In this document: positions 16,146 through 25,900 of the stretch, in pieces
Layout: every line of letters begins with the position of its first letter
Numbering within the stretch: position 1 is the first letter of the stretch
Assembly: GCA_035493475.1 (NCBI GenBank)
Contig: DATJIF010000058.1
Coordinates: 118,026-182,025, forward strand
Origin: Actinospica sp035493475
Lineage (GTDB): Bacteria > Actinomycetota > Actinomycetes > Streptomycetales > Catenulisporaceae
Reading direction: 5' to 3'
DNA: 64,000 nt
The notes under the pieces: generated by a model
What the model saw: the letters and a program-made list of their open reading frames with translations, nothing else
Databases searched by the model: none
What the model was told of the DNA's origin: nothing
Program-made: the position numbers and the translations under genes

Positions 16146-18843
16146 CGAGCCCGGACCGGGACGTCACCCCGAGTTTCCGGAAGATGCGGGTCAGGTGCGC
16201 CTCGACCGTCTTCACCGACACGAACAGGCCCGCCGCGATGTCGCGGTTCGACAGTCCGCTGGCCACCATCGCGGAGATCCGGCGCTCCTGCTCGGAAAGC
16301 GCGCCGCCGGTCGGGTCACGCCGTGGCCTGCGCGCTCCGATCCGCCGCTGCGTGTTGGTCGCCAGGCTCGCGAGGAACGCGGCGCCGTGCGCGTCGGCGA
16401 TCTGTTTCGCGCGGCCGATCACGGTGGTCGCCTCGTCGGGTCTGCCCGTCGCGGACAGCGCGCGGCCGAGTTGCAGCAGCGCGCGGCTCTCGACGAGGAC
16501 CAGCCCGGCCGCCCCGAACGAGTCGGCGGCGGCGGAGAACAGCTCGACCGCGTGCGCCGGATCCTCTTCGCCGACGCGGCAACCCATCGCCAGGTGCGCG
16601 TATCCGCGCTGGCCGGGCAACGGCATCGCCTCCGCCGCCTCGACCGCCGCGTCGGCCCAATCCTGCGCGGCGGCGACGTCCCCACGCGCCATCTCGGCCT
16701 GCGCGCCGACGCAGTACCAGGTGGCCCGCAACGCGTGCGTGGCCACCGACCGGTCAACGCCGCAGATCGACCGCAGCAGTTCGAGGCAGTCTTCGGGTCG
16801 TCCCTGATCGAGGCGCACGGAGGCGAGCACGGCGGCCGCGAGCTCGCGCAGCCGTCCCGATCCGGGGCGAGCCAGGGCACGAAGACCGCGTTCGGCGGCC
16901 CCGGCGGCGGCGGCCGGATTGACCTGCAACGACGTGGACGCGGCACGGAGGGTGAGCGCGTACGCGACCAGATCGGGCCGGTCGAGCAGGTAGGCCGCCT
17001 CCTCCGCTCCCGATGCCGAGGCGATCGCGTTCGTCAGATCGCCGGTCGCATGCTGCGCGTACGACTGACAGAGCAACAGATACAGCGCCACGTGCCGCTG
17101 ACCGGTCTGCCGCGCGATGCGCACGCCGCGGCTCATGTGCCGGATCGCGTCGCGGTGCTGTTCGGCGAGGACTTCGGCCCAGCCGAGTTGCCCGAGCTCG
17201 TCGAGGAAGGTCGCGAGCTCGTCGTCCGGCATGACGTCGAACGCGCTCGACGCCTCCGCACTGTGCGTCCGCAGAGGTTTGATACGTCCGCTGTACGCGG
17301 CGCCCAGCGATCTGCACGCGGCCGTCGAGACCGTCACCCGGCGATCCTCCGACCCGCGGGTTCGTACATGCAGGGCGTCGAGCAGCGCGTCCGCCTCGTC
17401 GAACCTGCCCTGGCCCATCCGGTTCGTGGCCAGCTGGAGCCGGAGCGGATCAGCACGCTTATCCGTCGTCGGCCAGAGCTCCAACTCGGCTTCGAGCACG
17501 CGCTCGGCCGTCGTGACGCTGCCCAGGATCCGTTCGACCACCGACCGCAGCACCACGACCGGCACGCGCTGCTCCGGCTGGTCCGGCGGCACCAGGTCCA
17601 GTGCCTGCCCGAGCGCGTCGCGGCACGCGGCGAGATCCCCGGTCACGCCGTACGCGTCGGCCAATCCGAGCAGCAGCCCGAGCCGCCCGCGGTTCGTCTC
17701 CCGCGATCCGTTCGGCGCGGACAGCCGCAGGGCCGCGAGCTGCCAGGCGGCGGCCGTGGCCGGAGCGGTGTGCGCGGTCCGCGCGGCGGCCTCTATCAGG
17801 AGTCGAACAGCCTCTGTGTCGCCGACCCGGGCAGTGCGCGCGACGTGCGGCGCCCGCTCGACGATGCCGGCCCCGGCCTCGCACAGCGCCCGATCGGCGC
17901 GCGCGTTCGCCAGCAGCCGCCAGCCCGGCGGCGTCTCCTCGGACACGACCTCGCGCAGCAGCGGATGCCGGAAGCGCAGCAGCCGACGCGAGTCCGGCCG
18001 TGCGCCGCTCGGCCGGCACACCCGCACCAGATCGGCCTGCGCCAGCACGTCCAACGCGGCCAGCGCCGACTCCTCGGCCAGGCCGGAGACCGGCGTCAGC
18101 AGCATCGGATCGAAGGGGTCGCCGAGCACGGCGGCGGCGCGCAGCACGGTGAGCTCGGCCTCGGTGAGCAGCGCGGTCTCCCGAGCCAGCGTGGCCCGCA
18201 ACGTGTCGGGCAGTTCGGCGAATCCGGTCGCGTCGTCGATCCCGAGTTCGCAGAGCACTTGGAGATAAAGCGGATTGCCGCCGCTCATCGCGCAGAGCTG
18301 CTCGCGGCGGGCGGGCTCGTGACGTGCGCGGATCAGGGTCCTGCACGCCTGCCGGTCCAGCGGCGGAAGCGGCAGCCGCGTGGTGCGGTAGTGCGTGGCG
18401 GCGTGATGCAGCGAGGCCAGCAGCCTGGCGGAGGCCTGCCGGGGCCGGTGGCTGTAGGCGAGGATCAGCGGCGTCGCGGGCGGACGGCGCAGCAGCACGT
18501 GCAGCCGCTGCACGGTGCGCTCGTCGGCCCAGTGCAGGTCGTCGAGGCAGAGCAGCACGCCGTGGCCGTGGTCGGCCGAGGTCGCCAGCGTCAGCAGCGT
18601 CGCGATCTCGTCGTCCGGGGAGCGCGCCCGGTCGAACTCGGTCGCGCGCCCGGCCAGCACGGTCAGCCCCCCGGCGTGCCCGGCCTCGGCCAGCTCGCGC
18701 AGCAGCCTCGACTTGCCGAGCCCGGGGTCGCCGGTCAGCTCGATCGCGGTCGACGCACCGTCGGCGCAGTCCGCGAGCGCGCCCCGCAGCACCGACATCT
18801 CGTGTTCCCGGCCCACCAACGGCCACACGGTATGCACAGTCAT
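16117..18843 (-). CDS. LAL-family (large ATP-binding LuxR) transcriptional regulator
   Basis: 908 aa. An N-terminal AAA/STAND ATPase (LVGREHEMSVLRGAL, Walker A TGDPGLGKS, Walker B LLCLDDLHWA) is followed by a long TPR-like helical region. A C-terminal LuxR/GerE helix-turn-helix ends the protein (LSEQERRISAMVASGLSNRD, SVKTVEAHLTRIFRKLGV). LAL proteins are pathway activators in actinomycete secondary metabolism and respond to small inducers or metabolic state. It faces the MFS gene of the RiPP cluster and lies directly downstream of a second LAL gene (66 bp apart), so both may control this region. Confidence 0.9.
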   Translation of the reverse strand: MTVHTVWPLVGREHEMSVLRGALADCADGASTAIELTGDPGLGKSRLLRELAEAGHAGGLTVLAGRATEFDRARSPDDEIATLLTLATSADHGHGVLLCLDDLHWADERTVQRLHVLLRRPPATPLILAYSHRPRQASARLLASLHHAATHYRTTRLPLPPLDRQACRTLIRARHEPARREQLCAMSGGNPLYLQVLCELGIDDATGFAELPDTLRATLARETALLTEAELTVLRAAAVLGDPFDPMLLTPVSGLAEESALAALDVLAQADLVRVCRPSGARPDSRRLLRFRHPLLREVVSEETPPGWRLLANARADRALCEAGAGIVERAPHVARTARVGDTEAVRLLIEAAARTAHTAPATAAAWQLAALRLSAPNGSRETNRGRLGLLLGLADAYGVTGDLAACRDALGQALDLVPPDQPEQRVPVVVLRSVVERILGSVTTAERVLEAELELWPTTDKRADPLRLQLATNRMGQGRFDEADALLDALHVRTRGSEDRRVTVSTAACRSLGAAYSGRIKPLRTHSAEASSAFDVMPDDELATFLDELGQLGWAEVLAEQHRDAIRHMSRGVRIARQTGQRHVALYLLLCQSYAQHATGDLTNAIASASGAEEAAYLLDRPDLVAYALTLRAASTSLQVNPAAAAGAAERGLRALARPGSGRLRELAAAVLASVRLDQGRPEDCLELLRSICGVDRSVATHALRATWYCVGAQAEMARGDVAAAQDWADAAVEAAEAMPLPGQRGYAHLAMGCRVGEEDPAHAVELFSAAADSFGAAGLVLVESRALLQLGRALSATGRPDEATTVIGRAKQIADAHGAAFLASLATNTQRRIGARRPRRDPTGGALSEQERRISAMVASGLSNRDIAAGLFVSVKTVEAHLTRIFRKLGVTSRSGLVSALSQSSG

Positions 18844-18909
18844 CGTCGTGATTGTCAGCGAAGCGGCGGCGGCGCGCTGTCCGGAGAACTACGTATTCGG
18901 AACAGTGTA

Positions 18910-21573
18910 TCAGGGTTCTTGTGTGGTCAGCATGATTCGGGTGAGGCCCGCGCGATTGGAGACACCGAGTTTGCGGTAGATGCGACCCAGGTGCGTCTCC
19001 ACGGTGCGCGCGCTCAGGAACAAGGCCTCCGCGATCTCGACCGTGGTCATTCCGGTGCTGGCGAGGCCCGCGATCTCCTGCTCCCGGCGGCTGAGCACGG
19101 CCAGCGGCTTCGGCGGCCCCTGCGCCGGCGGCGGCGCCTCGCTGCCCAGCCGCTCCAGCAGGCCGGCCGCCGCGTCGGCCAGCCGCGCCGAGCCGCACTG
19201 CCCGGCCAGCACCGTGACCCGGTCCAGCCAGCCGGGCACGTCGTCCGTGCGTCCCGCGGCCAGCGAGGACTCGGCGACGGCCAGCAGCGTGCGGCAGACC
19301 TCGAGGCGTTCCCCGCTGGCGGTGAAGTCGGCCACCGCCTCGCGGGACGTGCGCACCGCCCGGTCGATGTCGCCCCGGATCGCGTGCGCCCGCATCCGGG
19401 CCCGCAGCGCGAAACCCTGCCGGCCGGGGGAGGGCAGCTCCTCGACACAGGCCTCCGCGATCGACGCCCAGTGCTCGACCAGCGCGCGGTCGCCCGCGAC
19501 GGCGGCCGCCTCCGCGAGCGTGTCGCACCAGCGCGGCTTGCGCCAGACGTTCAGCGCGCGCAGCTCGGTGCCGCCCGCGGCCTCCAGCAGCAGCCGGGCG
19601 GCCCGCGCCGGATCGCCGCCGAGCAGCACGAGCTCCGCGTAGAAGCAGCGTACGGTGATCGCCCACGAGACCGGAGTGTCCCCGCACAGCGCCGCCGCGT
19701 GCTCGGCCTGCTTGCCCGCCTCGAGTGCGTCGCCGGGCGCGTCCCGCCAGAACAGCACCTCGGCCCGCAGCATCGCGCTCACCGCCTCGGTGCTGCGGTC
19801 GCCGACCCGCGCGATGTGCTCGGCGGTCTCGTCCAGGCTGGCCAGCGCGCTGCGCAGGTTCCCGGACCGCGCCCGGGCGTTCGCCAGCGTGGTCAGGATC
19901 TGCGGCCTGATATACGTCTGGCCGGTACGCCGGGACAGTTCGGCACCGCGGCTCAGGTGCCGCTCGGCGTCGCTCAGCCGGCCCAGCATCCCCTCCGCGA
20001 GGCCCAGCTGGAACGCGGCCTCCAGGTCGGTCTGCACCGCGGCGTCGGGCGCGGCGTCCAGCAGTTCGGCCGCCCTGGTCACGGTCGCCTGCGCGGTCGC
20101 CTGGTCCCCGGTGCACAGCGTGGCCAGAGCCGCCTGGGCCAGCGCGTTCGCCTCGCCGACGGGGTCGTGCTGGGCGTGCGCGAGTGTCGCGGCCTTCTCC
20201 GCGTGCTGGCGTGAGGCCTCGTAGTCGCGCACGTCGTACGCGTGGTGCGCCAACTCGATGTGCAGGGACGCGGCCGTCGCGGAGTCCCGGTCGGCCAGCG
20301 CGACCAGCCCGGAGCGGGCCAGCGCGCCCGCCTCGGTGTACTTGCCGAGCCGCCGCTCGGTCCGGCTCGACTCGGCCAGCGCCGCGGCGTCCGGCAGCGT
20401 CGAGCGCAAGGCGTCAAGCAGCTCCCGGCTCTCGGTCGCGTCCCCGGTCAGCAGCCGCGTGCGCACGAGCAGCACCTGCGCCTGATACCAGAGCCCTGAG
20501 CCCTCCTGCAGCAGCGTGAGCGCGACCCGCAGATAGTCGCCCGCGAGCGCCGGGGACGCGTAGAGCGCGCCGCGCGCCGCCGCGATCAACGTCGCCGCGT
20601 GCTCCGGCCGATTCGGATCCGCCGCCCGCGCCACGTGGTGCGCCCGCCGCGCGATCGGAGCGGCCCGCCGAGCGAGCGCCGCCTCCGCCCGCTGATGCAG
20701 CGTGACCCGCTGGCTCGGCTCCAGGCGCTGGTAGACGACCTTGCCCACCGCGTCGTGCCGCAGCGCCAGATGCGCCGTCGGTTCCGCCGTCCGCACCAGA
20801 TCGAGGCGGGTCAACTCGTCGAGCGCGGCCATCGCCGCCCCGACCTCGAGCCCGGCGACCTCCGCCAGCAGATCCGGATGGAACGGCTCACCGAGCACCG
20901 CCGCCGCACGCACCACGGCCGCCGCGTCCGGTTCCAGCCCGGCCAACTCGGCGAGGATCGCCACCCCAGCGTCCCCACTCGCCCCGTCCTCGGCCGCGAG
21001 TACCTTGAGATACTGCGGATTGCCTCCGGCCTCCCGATGCACATCCTCAGCGTTCGCGGCCCCGCCGAGGAGGCTGCGCGACTGCTCCAGCGTGAGCGGA
21101 CCGAGATCCCACACCTCCAACAGCCCCGCCGAAGCCGCCCGCGACAACGCCGCCGCCAGCACCGGCGAAAGCTGCCGCTGACGATAGGCGAGCAGGCACA
21201 GCAGCGGCCCGGTCGCCGTCTCCTCCACCAGCCGCTCCACCTCGGACACCTGGTTCGGCGACAGCAGATGCAGATCATCCAGCGCCACCAGCACATGCGC
21301 ATTCCGAGCCGAAAGAGCCGCCGCGAGCGAAGGCACCCCAGTACCCCGCCCATACGTCGTCACCACCGTGATCCCCGCAGCCCGCGCCCGAGCCGCCACC
21401 GCCCCGATCACCGCACTCTTGCCGATCCCCGGCTCCCCCACCAGCGCGATCGACCGCCCACCCCCACGCGCCAACTCACCCAACGCAGCGCTCAACGCCT
21501 CGATCTCCGCCTCGCGCCCGACCAGCCGCCGCGCCCCGGCGGGCAGGCCCACGCGCTCCTGACCACCAGTCAT
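18910..21573 (-). CDS. LAL-family (large ATP-binding LuxR) transcriptional regulator
   Basis: 887 aa. Its architecture matches its neighbour: STAND ATPase with Walker A GEPGIGKS and Walker B VLVALDDLHLL, a central TPR-like region, and a C-terminal LuxR HTH (LSRREQEIAGLASTGMTTVE, SARTVETHLGRIYRKLGV). Sequence identity to the adjacent LAL is clear mainly in the ATPase and HTH, so this is an old duplication or independent acquisition. No ligand can be predicted. The start is an ATG with no overlapping upstream gene, so it has its own promoter. Confidence 0.9.
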   Translation of the reverse strand: MTGGQERVGLPAGARRLVGREAEIEALSAALGELARGGGRSIALVGEPGIGKSAVIGAVAARARAAGITVVTTYGRGTGVPSLAAALSARNAHVLVALDDLHLLSPNQVSEVERLVEETATGPLLCLLAYRQRQLSPVLAAALSRAASAGLLEVWDLGPLTLEQSRSLLGGAANAEDVHREAGGNPQYLKVLAAEDGASGDAGVAILAELAGLEPDAAAVVRAAAVLGEPFHPDLLAEVAGLEVGAAMAALDELTRLDLVRTAEPTAHLALRHDAVGKVVYQRLEPSQRVTLHQRAEAALARRAAPIARRAHHVARAADPNRPEHAATLIAAARGALYASPALAGDYLRVALTLLQEGSGLWYQAQVLLVRTRLLTGDATESRELLDALRSTLPDAAALAESSRTERRLGKYTEAGALARSGLVALADRDSATAASLHIELAHHAYDVRDYEASRQHAEKAATLAHAQHDPVGEANALAQAALATLCTGDQATAQATVTRAAELLDAAPDAAVQTDLEAAFQLGLAEGMLGRLSDAERHLSRGAELSRRTGQTYIRPQILTTLANARARSGNLRSALASLDETAEHIARVGDRSTEAVSAMLRAEVLFWRDAPGDALEAGKQAEHAAALCGDTPVSWAITVRCFYAELVLLGGDPARAARLLLEAAGGTELRALNVWRKPRWCDTLAEAAAVAGDRALVEHWASIAEACVEELPSPGRQGFALRARMRAHAIRGDIDRAVRTSREAVADFTASGERLEVCRTLLAVAESSLAAGRTDDVPGWLDRVTVLAGQCGSARLADAAAGLLERLGSEAPPPAQGPPKPLAVLSRREQEIAGLASTGMTTVEIAEALFLSARTVETHLGRIYRKLGVSNRAGLTRIMLTTQEP

Positions 21574-21622
21574 GGGGACATTTAATCATTAGGCAACGCC
21601 CCGCTACGTGCTCCCGAGACAG

Positions 21623-21664
21623 CGGAGTGGGTCGCGCAGCGGCGCGGACCGCAGCCCCACTCCG
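21623..21664 (-). terminator. Inverted repeat downstream of the universal stress gene
   Basis: CGGAGTGGG (21623-21631) pairs perfectly with CCCACTCCG (21656-21664) around a 24-nt GC-rich loop. It lies just past the stop of the minus-strand universal stress gene and before the LAL promoter, so it is a likely terminator. Confidence 0.45.
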
Positions 21665-21683
21665 GAACCACGCAACCACCCGG

Positions 21684-22139
21684 CTAGGGGACCACCGTCA
21701 CCGGCCAGCGTCCGGCCTTGACCAGACGGACCGCGACGGAGCCGAGGATGCGGTGGCCTGCTTGTTCGGAGGTGCCGATGATGACGGCTTCGGCGCGGAC
21801 CTCGGCGGCGGTGTCGACGATGGCGCGGTAGGCGTCGCCGCGGGTTACGCGGAACTCCCAGCGGATGCCGGCGCCGTCGGGGAGGCGGTCCAGGGCCTCG
21901 TGGATCTGGCGGCGGAGGTCCTCGGCCACCTCGTCTCCGGCCTCGGCGGTGGCCACGGCGGCGCCGGGGACGTTGAGTGCGCCGATGGGCTGGACGTAGA
22001 GAAGGACCAGCTTCGATCCCTGACGGCGGGCCAGGCCGGCGGCGTACGCGCCGGCGCGCATCGCGGAGCGGGAGCCGTCGATGCCGGCGAGGATCACGCT
22101 GGGGCCGTCGCTGCCGAGTTCGAACTGTGCCGCGTTCAC
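21684..22139 (-). CDS. Universal stress protein (UspA family)
   Basis: 151 aa from GTG 22139, the start that gives a normal single-domain Usp length; the frame stays open far upstream with no Usp-like sequence. It begins VILAGIDGSRSAMRAGAYAA and ends with GTSEQAGHRILGSVAVRLVK and PVTVVP, the region that forms the ATP-binding loop in UspA proteins. Usp proteins help survival under starvation, redox or oxygen stress. It is transcribed away from the RHS toxin operon across an 84-bp gap. Confidence 0.88.
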   Translation of the reverse strand: MNAAQFELGSDGPSVILAGIDGSRSAMRAGAYAAGLARRQGSKLVLLYVQPIGALNVPGAAVATAEAGDEVAEDLRRQIHEALDRLPDGAGIRWEFRVTRGDAYRAIVDTAAEVRAEAVIIGTSEQAGHRILGSVAVRLVKAGRWPVTVVP

Positions 22140-22167
22140 GGTTCCATCATCCCAGCAGATCACCTCG

Positions 22168-22196
22168 TTGTCGCAATGCCCTGCGGCGAGTAGCCT
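22168..22196 (+). promoter_or_regulatory. Promoter of the RHS toxin operon
   Basis: TTGTCG (22168-22173) and TAGCCT (22191-22196) stand exactly 17 bp apart, 28 bp before the GTG of the first gene. This is a good vegetative sigma factor promoter. Confidence 0.55.
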
Positions 22197-22223
22197 CGAA
22201 ATGTCGAGACAGGGGGATGGATC

Positions 22224-22937
22224 GTGGCGATCGATGATCTGCCGTTGCCGGTGGTGACCTTCCTGAACGCCATCGGGATCGAGTGGCCGTACCTGAACGA
22301 GGACTCGCTGCACCAGTTCGCACAGCTGACCCGGGAGTTCGGGCAGGCGGTCGAGCAGACGCACGAGGACGCGACGCAGGCGGTGGCGAACATCGCGCAG
22401 GCGTATCAGGGGCCGTCGACCAAGGCGATGTCCACGGGCTGGGCGCACCTGTCGGCCACGCACGTCAAGGAGGTGGTCGCGGCGACCGCGGTGCTCGCGG
22501 ACGCGCTGGACGCCTGGGCGGTGTACGTGGTCGTGCAGAAGGGCCAGGCGCTGGTCGAGCTGATCGAGCTCGCGGTGGGCTACGCGACGGCGCTGGCGGC
22601 GGCGCCGGAGACGTTCGGGGCGTCGCTGGCCGCGCTGCCGGGGCTGGAGGAGCTCGGCGAGGCGCTGGGCAACTCGCTGGTTCAGGACCTGGAGCAGTAC
22701 GTGATCGGCAAGGTGATCGAGGCCGCGTCGAAGCCGCTGGTGGAGAAGGTGGAGACGATGCTCTCGGGGCTGGACTGGAGCAACGCGCCCGGCGGCGTGG
22801 ACCCGATACCGTCGAGCACCATCCAGCTGGACGTCGGCGCCGTGGAGCAGCATGCGAACCTGCTGCGGCAGCACGCCGACACGATGCGCTCGCACGCGCA
22901 GAACTTCCGCTCCCAGGCCGACGGAATACAGTTCTGA
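22224..22937 (+). CDS. WXG100-like helical partner protein of the RHS toxin
   Basis: 237 aa, GTG start. The first 120 residues are long helices (QLTREFGQAVEQTHEDATQA, YQGPSTKAMSTGWAHL) like the N-terminal WXG100-type or CpnT-like domains of type VII secretion substrates. A hydrophobic A/L-rich middle and a final amphipathic helix with QHANLLRQHADTMRSHAQNF follow. The stop and the start of the RHS gene overlap as TGATG, so the two proteins are made together. It probably escorts or packages the RHS protein for export. The family label is by resemblance only. Confidence 0.6.
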   Translation: MAIDDLPLPVVTFLNAIGIEWPYLNEDSLHQFAQLTREFGQAVEQTHEDATQAVANIAQAYQGPSTKAMSTGWAHLSATHVKEVVAATAVLADALDAWAVYVVVQKGQALVELIELAVGYATALAAAPETFGASLAALPGLEELGEALGNSLVQDLEQYVIGKVIEAASKPLVEKVETMLSGLDWSNAPGGVDPIPSSTIQLDVGAVEQHANLLRQHADTMRSHAQNFRSQADGIQF

Positions 22938-25900
22938 TGGCGGGCCAGGGGCAGCGCGACGCGGCCATCGCGCTCAAGGACACGATGGGTAAGGCCGCCG
23001 ACGACATCACCAGCAAGGCGGCCGACTTCCAGGGGGTCACGGCGGACGCCGCGGTGGACGGCGCGCACGCGATGCAGGACACCAACACCCAGATCGCCGG
23101 CGACCTCGACGGACTCGGCCAGGACGCGCCGACCGCGTCCAACGTCAACCCGGACGAGGGGGCCCCGGCTCCGGCGCCGTCCGGCGGGCCCACCCCGACC
23201 GGGTCCGTGGACGACAACTTCCAGGACTCGCAGGCGCTGAACTCGAGCCAGGCGGGCGACGACGCGCAGTCCACCTCCGCCGGTTCGGATGCCTCCAGCG
23301 ACGACCCGGTCGACCTGGTCACCGGCGAGATGTTCCTCGGGCAGTCGGACGTGTTCCTGCCCGGCGTCCTCGCGCTGGAGCTGACCCGGCGTCACCTGAG
23401 CGGCTACCGGCACGGACGGCTGTTCGGCACCACGTGGTCGTCCACGCTGGACCAGCGCGTCGAACTGGACGAGGACGGCATCCACTTCGCGCTCGCCGAC
23501 GGCCGGGTGCTGCACTACGCGGTGCCGACCTTGCACGGCCAGCGGGTGATGCCGTCCGCGGGCGCGCGCTGGCCGCTGAGCTGGGACCGCGCGCAGGACC
23601 GGGACGAGATCCGGGTCGAGATGGGCGACGTCGGCCACACGCTGTGCTTCGCCCCCGGCGCGACCCCGGAGCAGAGCCGTCCGCTGACCGCGATCGTGGA
23701 CCGCAACGGCAACCGGGTCACGTTCGTGCACGACGGCGCGGGCGTGATCACGGACGTCTACCACTCGGGCGGCTACCACATCGTCGTCGGCACCCGGGAG
23801 ACGCGCGGCGGCGTGCGCGTGGAGAGCCTGCGCCTCGCCGATCCCGAGGGCGGTGCGTCCACCAGCCTCGCGGCGTTCCGCTACGACCCGGCCGGCCGGC
23901 TCGTGGAGACGATCGACTCGGGCAGCGTGCCGCTGGTCTTCGAGTACGACGAAGCGGACCGGATCACGCGCTGGAAGGACCGGCTCGGGTACGAGTACGA
24001 GTACTTCTACCGCGAGGACGGCCGGGTCGTGCGCGTGGCCGGGAGCGACGGCTTCCTGGACAGCGAGTTCGAATACGACCTCGCCGCGCGGACCACGACG
24101 ATGATCGACGCCCTCGGCAACCGCTCGACGTACAGGTGGGACGCGCGCGGCCGGCTGGCCGAGACCGTGAACCCGCTCGACGCGCGCACGCAGACCGAGC
24201 AGGACCGTTGGGGCAACCTCGTCCGCGGCACCGACCCGCTCGGCCGGGTCACCGTGATCGAGCGCGACGAGTTGGGCGACCCGGTCGCGACCGTGCGGCC
24301 GGACGGCAGCCGAATATCCGTCGCCTACAACGATCTGCGGCTGCCGGTGCGCGTCCAGGGTGCCGACGGCGGCATCTGGCTGCACGAATACGACGAACGC
24401 GGCAACGCGGTCTCCGCCACGGATCCGGCGGGCGCCCGGACCGTCTACGAGTACGACGAGCACGGCGGCCTGCGCGCGTACACCGACGCGCTCGGCGTGA
24501 CGACCCGCGTCCAGTGCGACCGCGCCGGACTTCCCGTCGAGGTCACCGATCCGCTGGGCAACGCGACACGCTTCCACCGGGACCGCTTCGGCCGCGTCAA
24601 GACGGCGACCGACGCGCTGGGCGGCCAGACCACGTACGGCTGGGACCACGCCGGACGCCCGACTCTCCGGCGGCTGCCCGACGGTTCGGAGGAGCGCTGG
24701 TCGTACGACGCCGAGGGCAACCTGAGCACTCTCACGGACCTCTCCGGCGGCGTCACCACCTTCGAATACGGGCCCTTCGACCGGGTCGTCGCACGCACGG
24801 ATCCGGACGGCAGCCGATTCGCGTACGGCTACGACGCGATGCTGCACCTGACCACCGTGACCGCGCCGAACGGCCTCGAGTGGACGTACGAGTACGACGC
24901 GGCCGGTCACGTCGTCGCGGAGACCGACTTCAACGGAGCGCGGCGCACCTACGAACTCGACGCGGTCGGCCGCCAGGTCCGGAGCACGAACGCGCTGGGC
25001 CAGACCATTGACATCGAGCGGGACGCGCTCGGCCGGATCGTCACGCAGAGCTTCGGCGAGACGGTCCGCTCCTTCACGTACGACGCCGCCGGGAACCTGG
25101 TGCGCGCCGAGGCCCCCGAATCCGTCCTCGACATCACCTACGACCCGCGTGGCCGGCTGCTGACCGAGTCGCACAACGGCCGCGTGCTGGAGAACACGTA
25201 CGACGAGGCCGGGCAGCGCGTGGTGCGCACGACCCCGTCCGAACTCGTGTCGCGCTGGACGTACGACGACGCGGGACGCGCGGCCGCCCTCAGCACGACC
25301 TGCGGCGCGCTCGAATTCTCCTACGACGTGCTCGGGCAGGAGATCCGCCGCGCGTTCGGCACGGTCGCCGCCCTGACGCAGAGCTTCGACCCGGCCGGAC
25401 GGCTGACCGCGCAGGCGATCTGGTCCTACGACGAGCCCGAGGGCGCCTGGCACTCCACGCAGACCCGCAACTTCGCGCTGCGCCCCGACGGCCTGCCGAC
25501 CGGGGTCGACGAGCAGATCGGCGGCGCGCGCGGCTACTCGCTCGACGCCGTGGGCCGACCGACCGGCGTACGCAGCGAGCGGGGCGAGGAGTTCTACGCG
25601 TACGACGGGCTCGGCAACCTGACGCAGAGCACTGAGCCGCACGAGGTCCAGGGCACGCGTATCCACCGCACCGCGCGCTCGACGTACGAGTACGACGAAG
25701 TCGGCCGCGTCGTGCGCCGCGTGCTGCGGACGCTCTCCGGGCAACGCAGGGAGTGGACGTACTCCTGGGACGCGGACGACCGGCTGATCGAGGTCGCCGA
25801 TCCGCAGGGCCGCACCTGGCGCTACACCTACGACGCGTTCGGCCGCCGCGTCGCCAAGACGCTGCTCGGCGACGCGCCGGACCAGGTCTGGTACTGGTAC

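Noticed and set aside
16657..16663. CCAATCC inside the LAL gene as a further SigK promoter (also 17661-17667)
   Set aside because: No CCGAA box follows at 15 bp and both sites lie inside coding sequence without a downstream gene start.
16072..20214. 1380-codon plus-strand frame across both LAL genes
   Set aside because: Antisense shadow: low complexity, no motifs, and both minus-strand frames have full ATPase and HTH domains.
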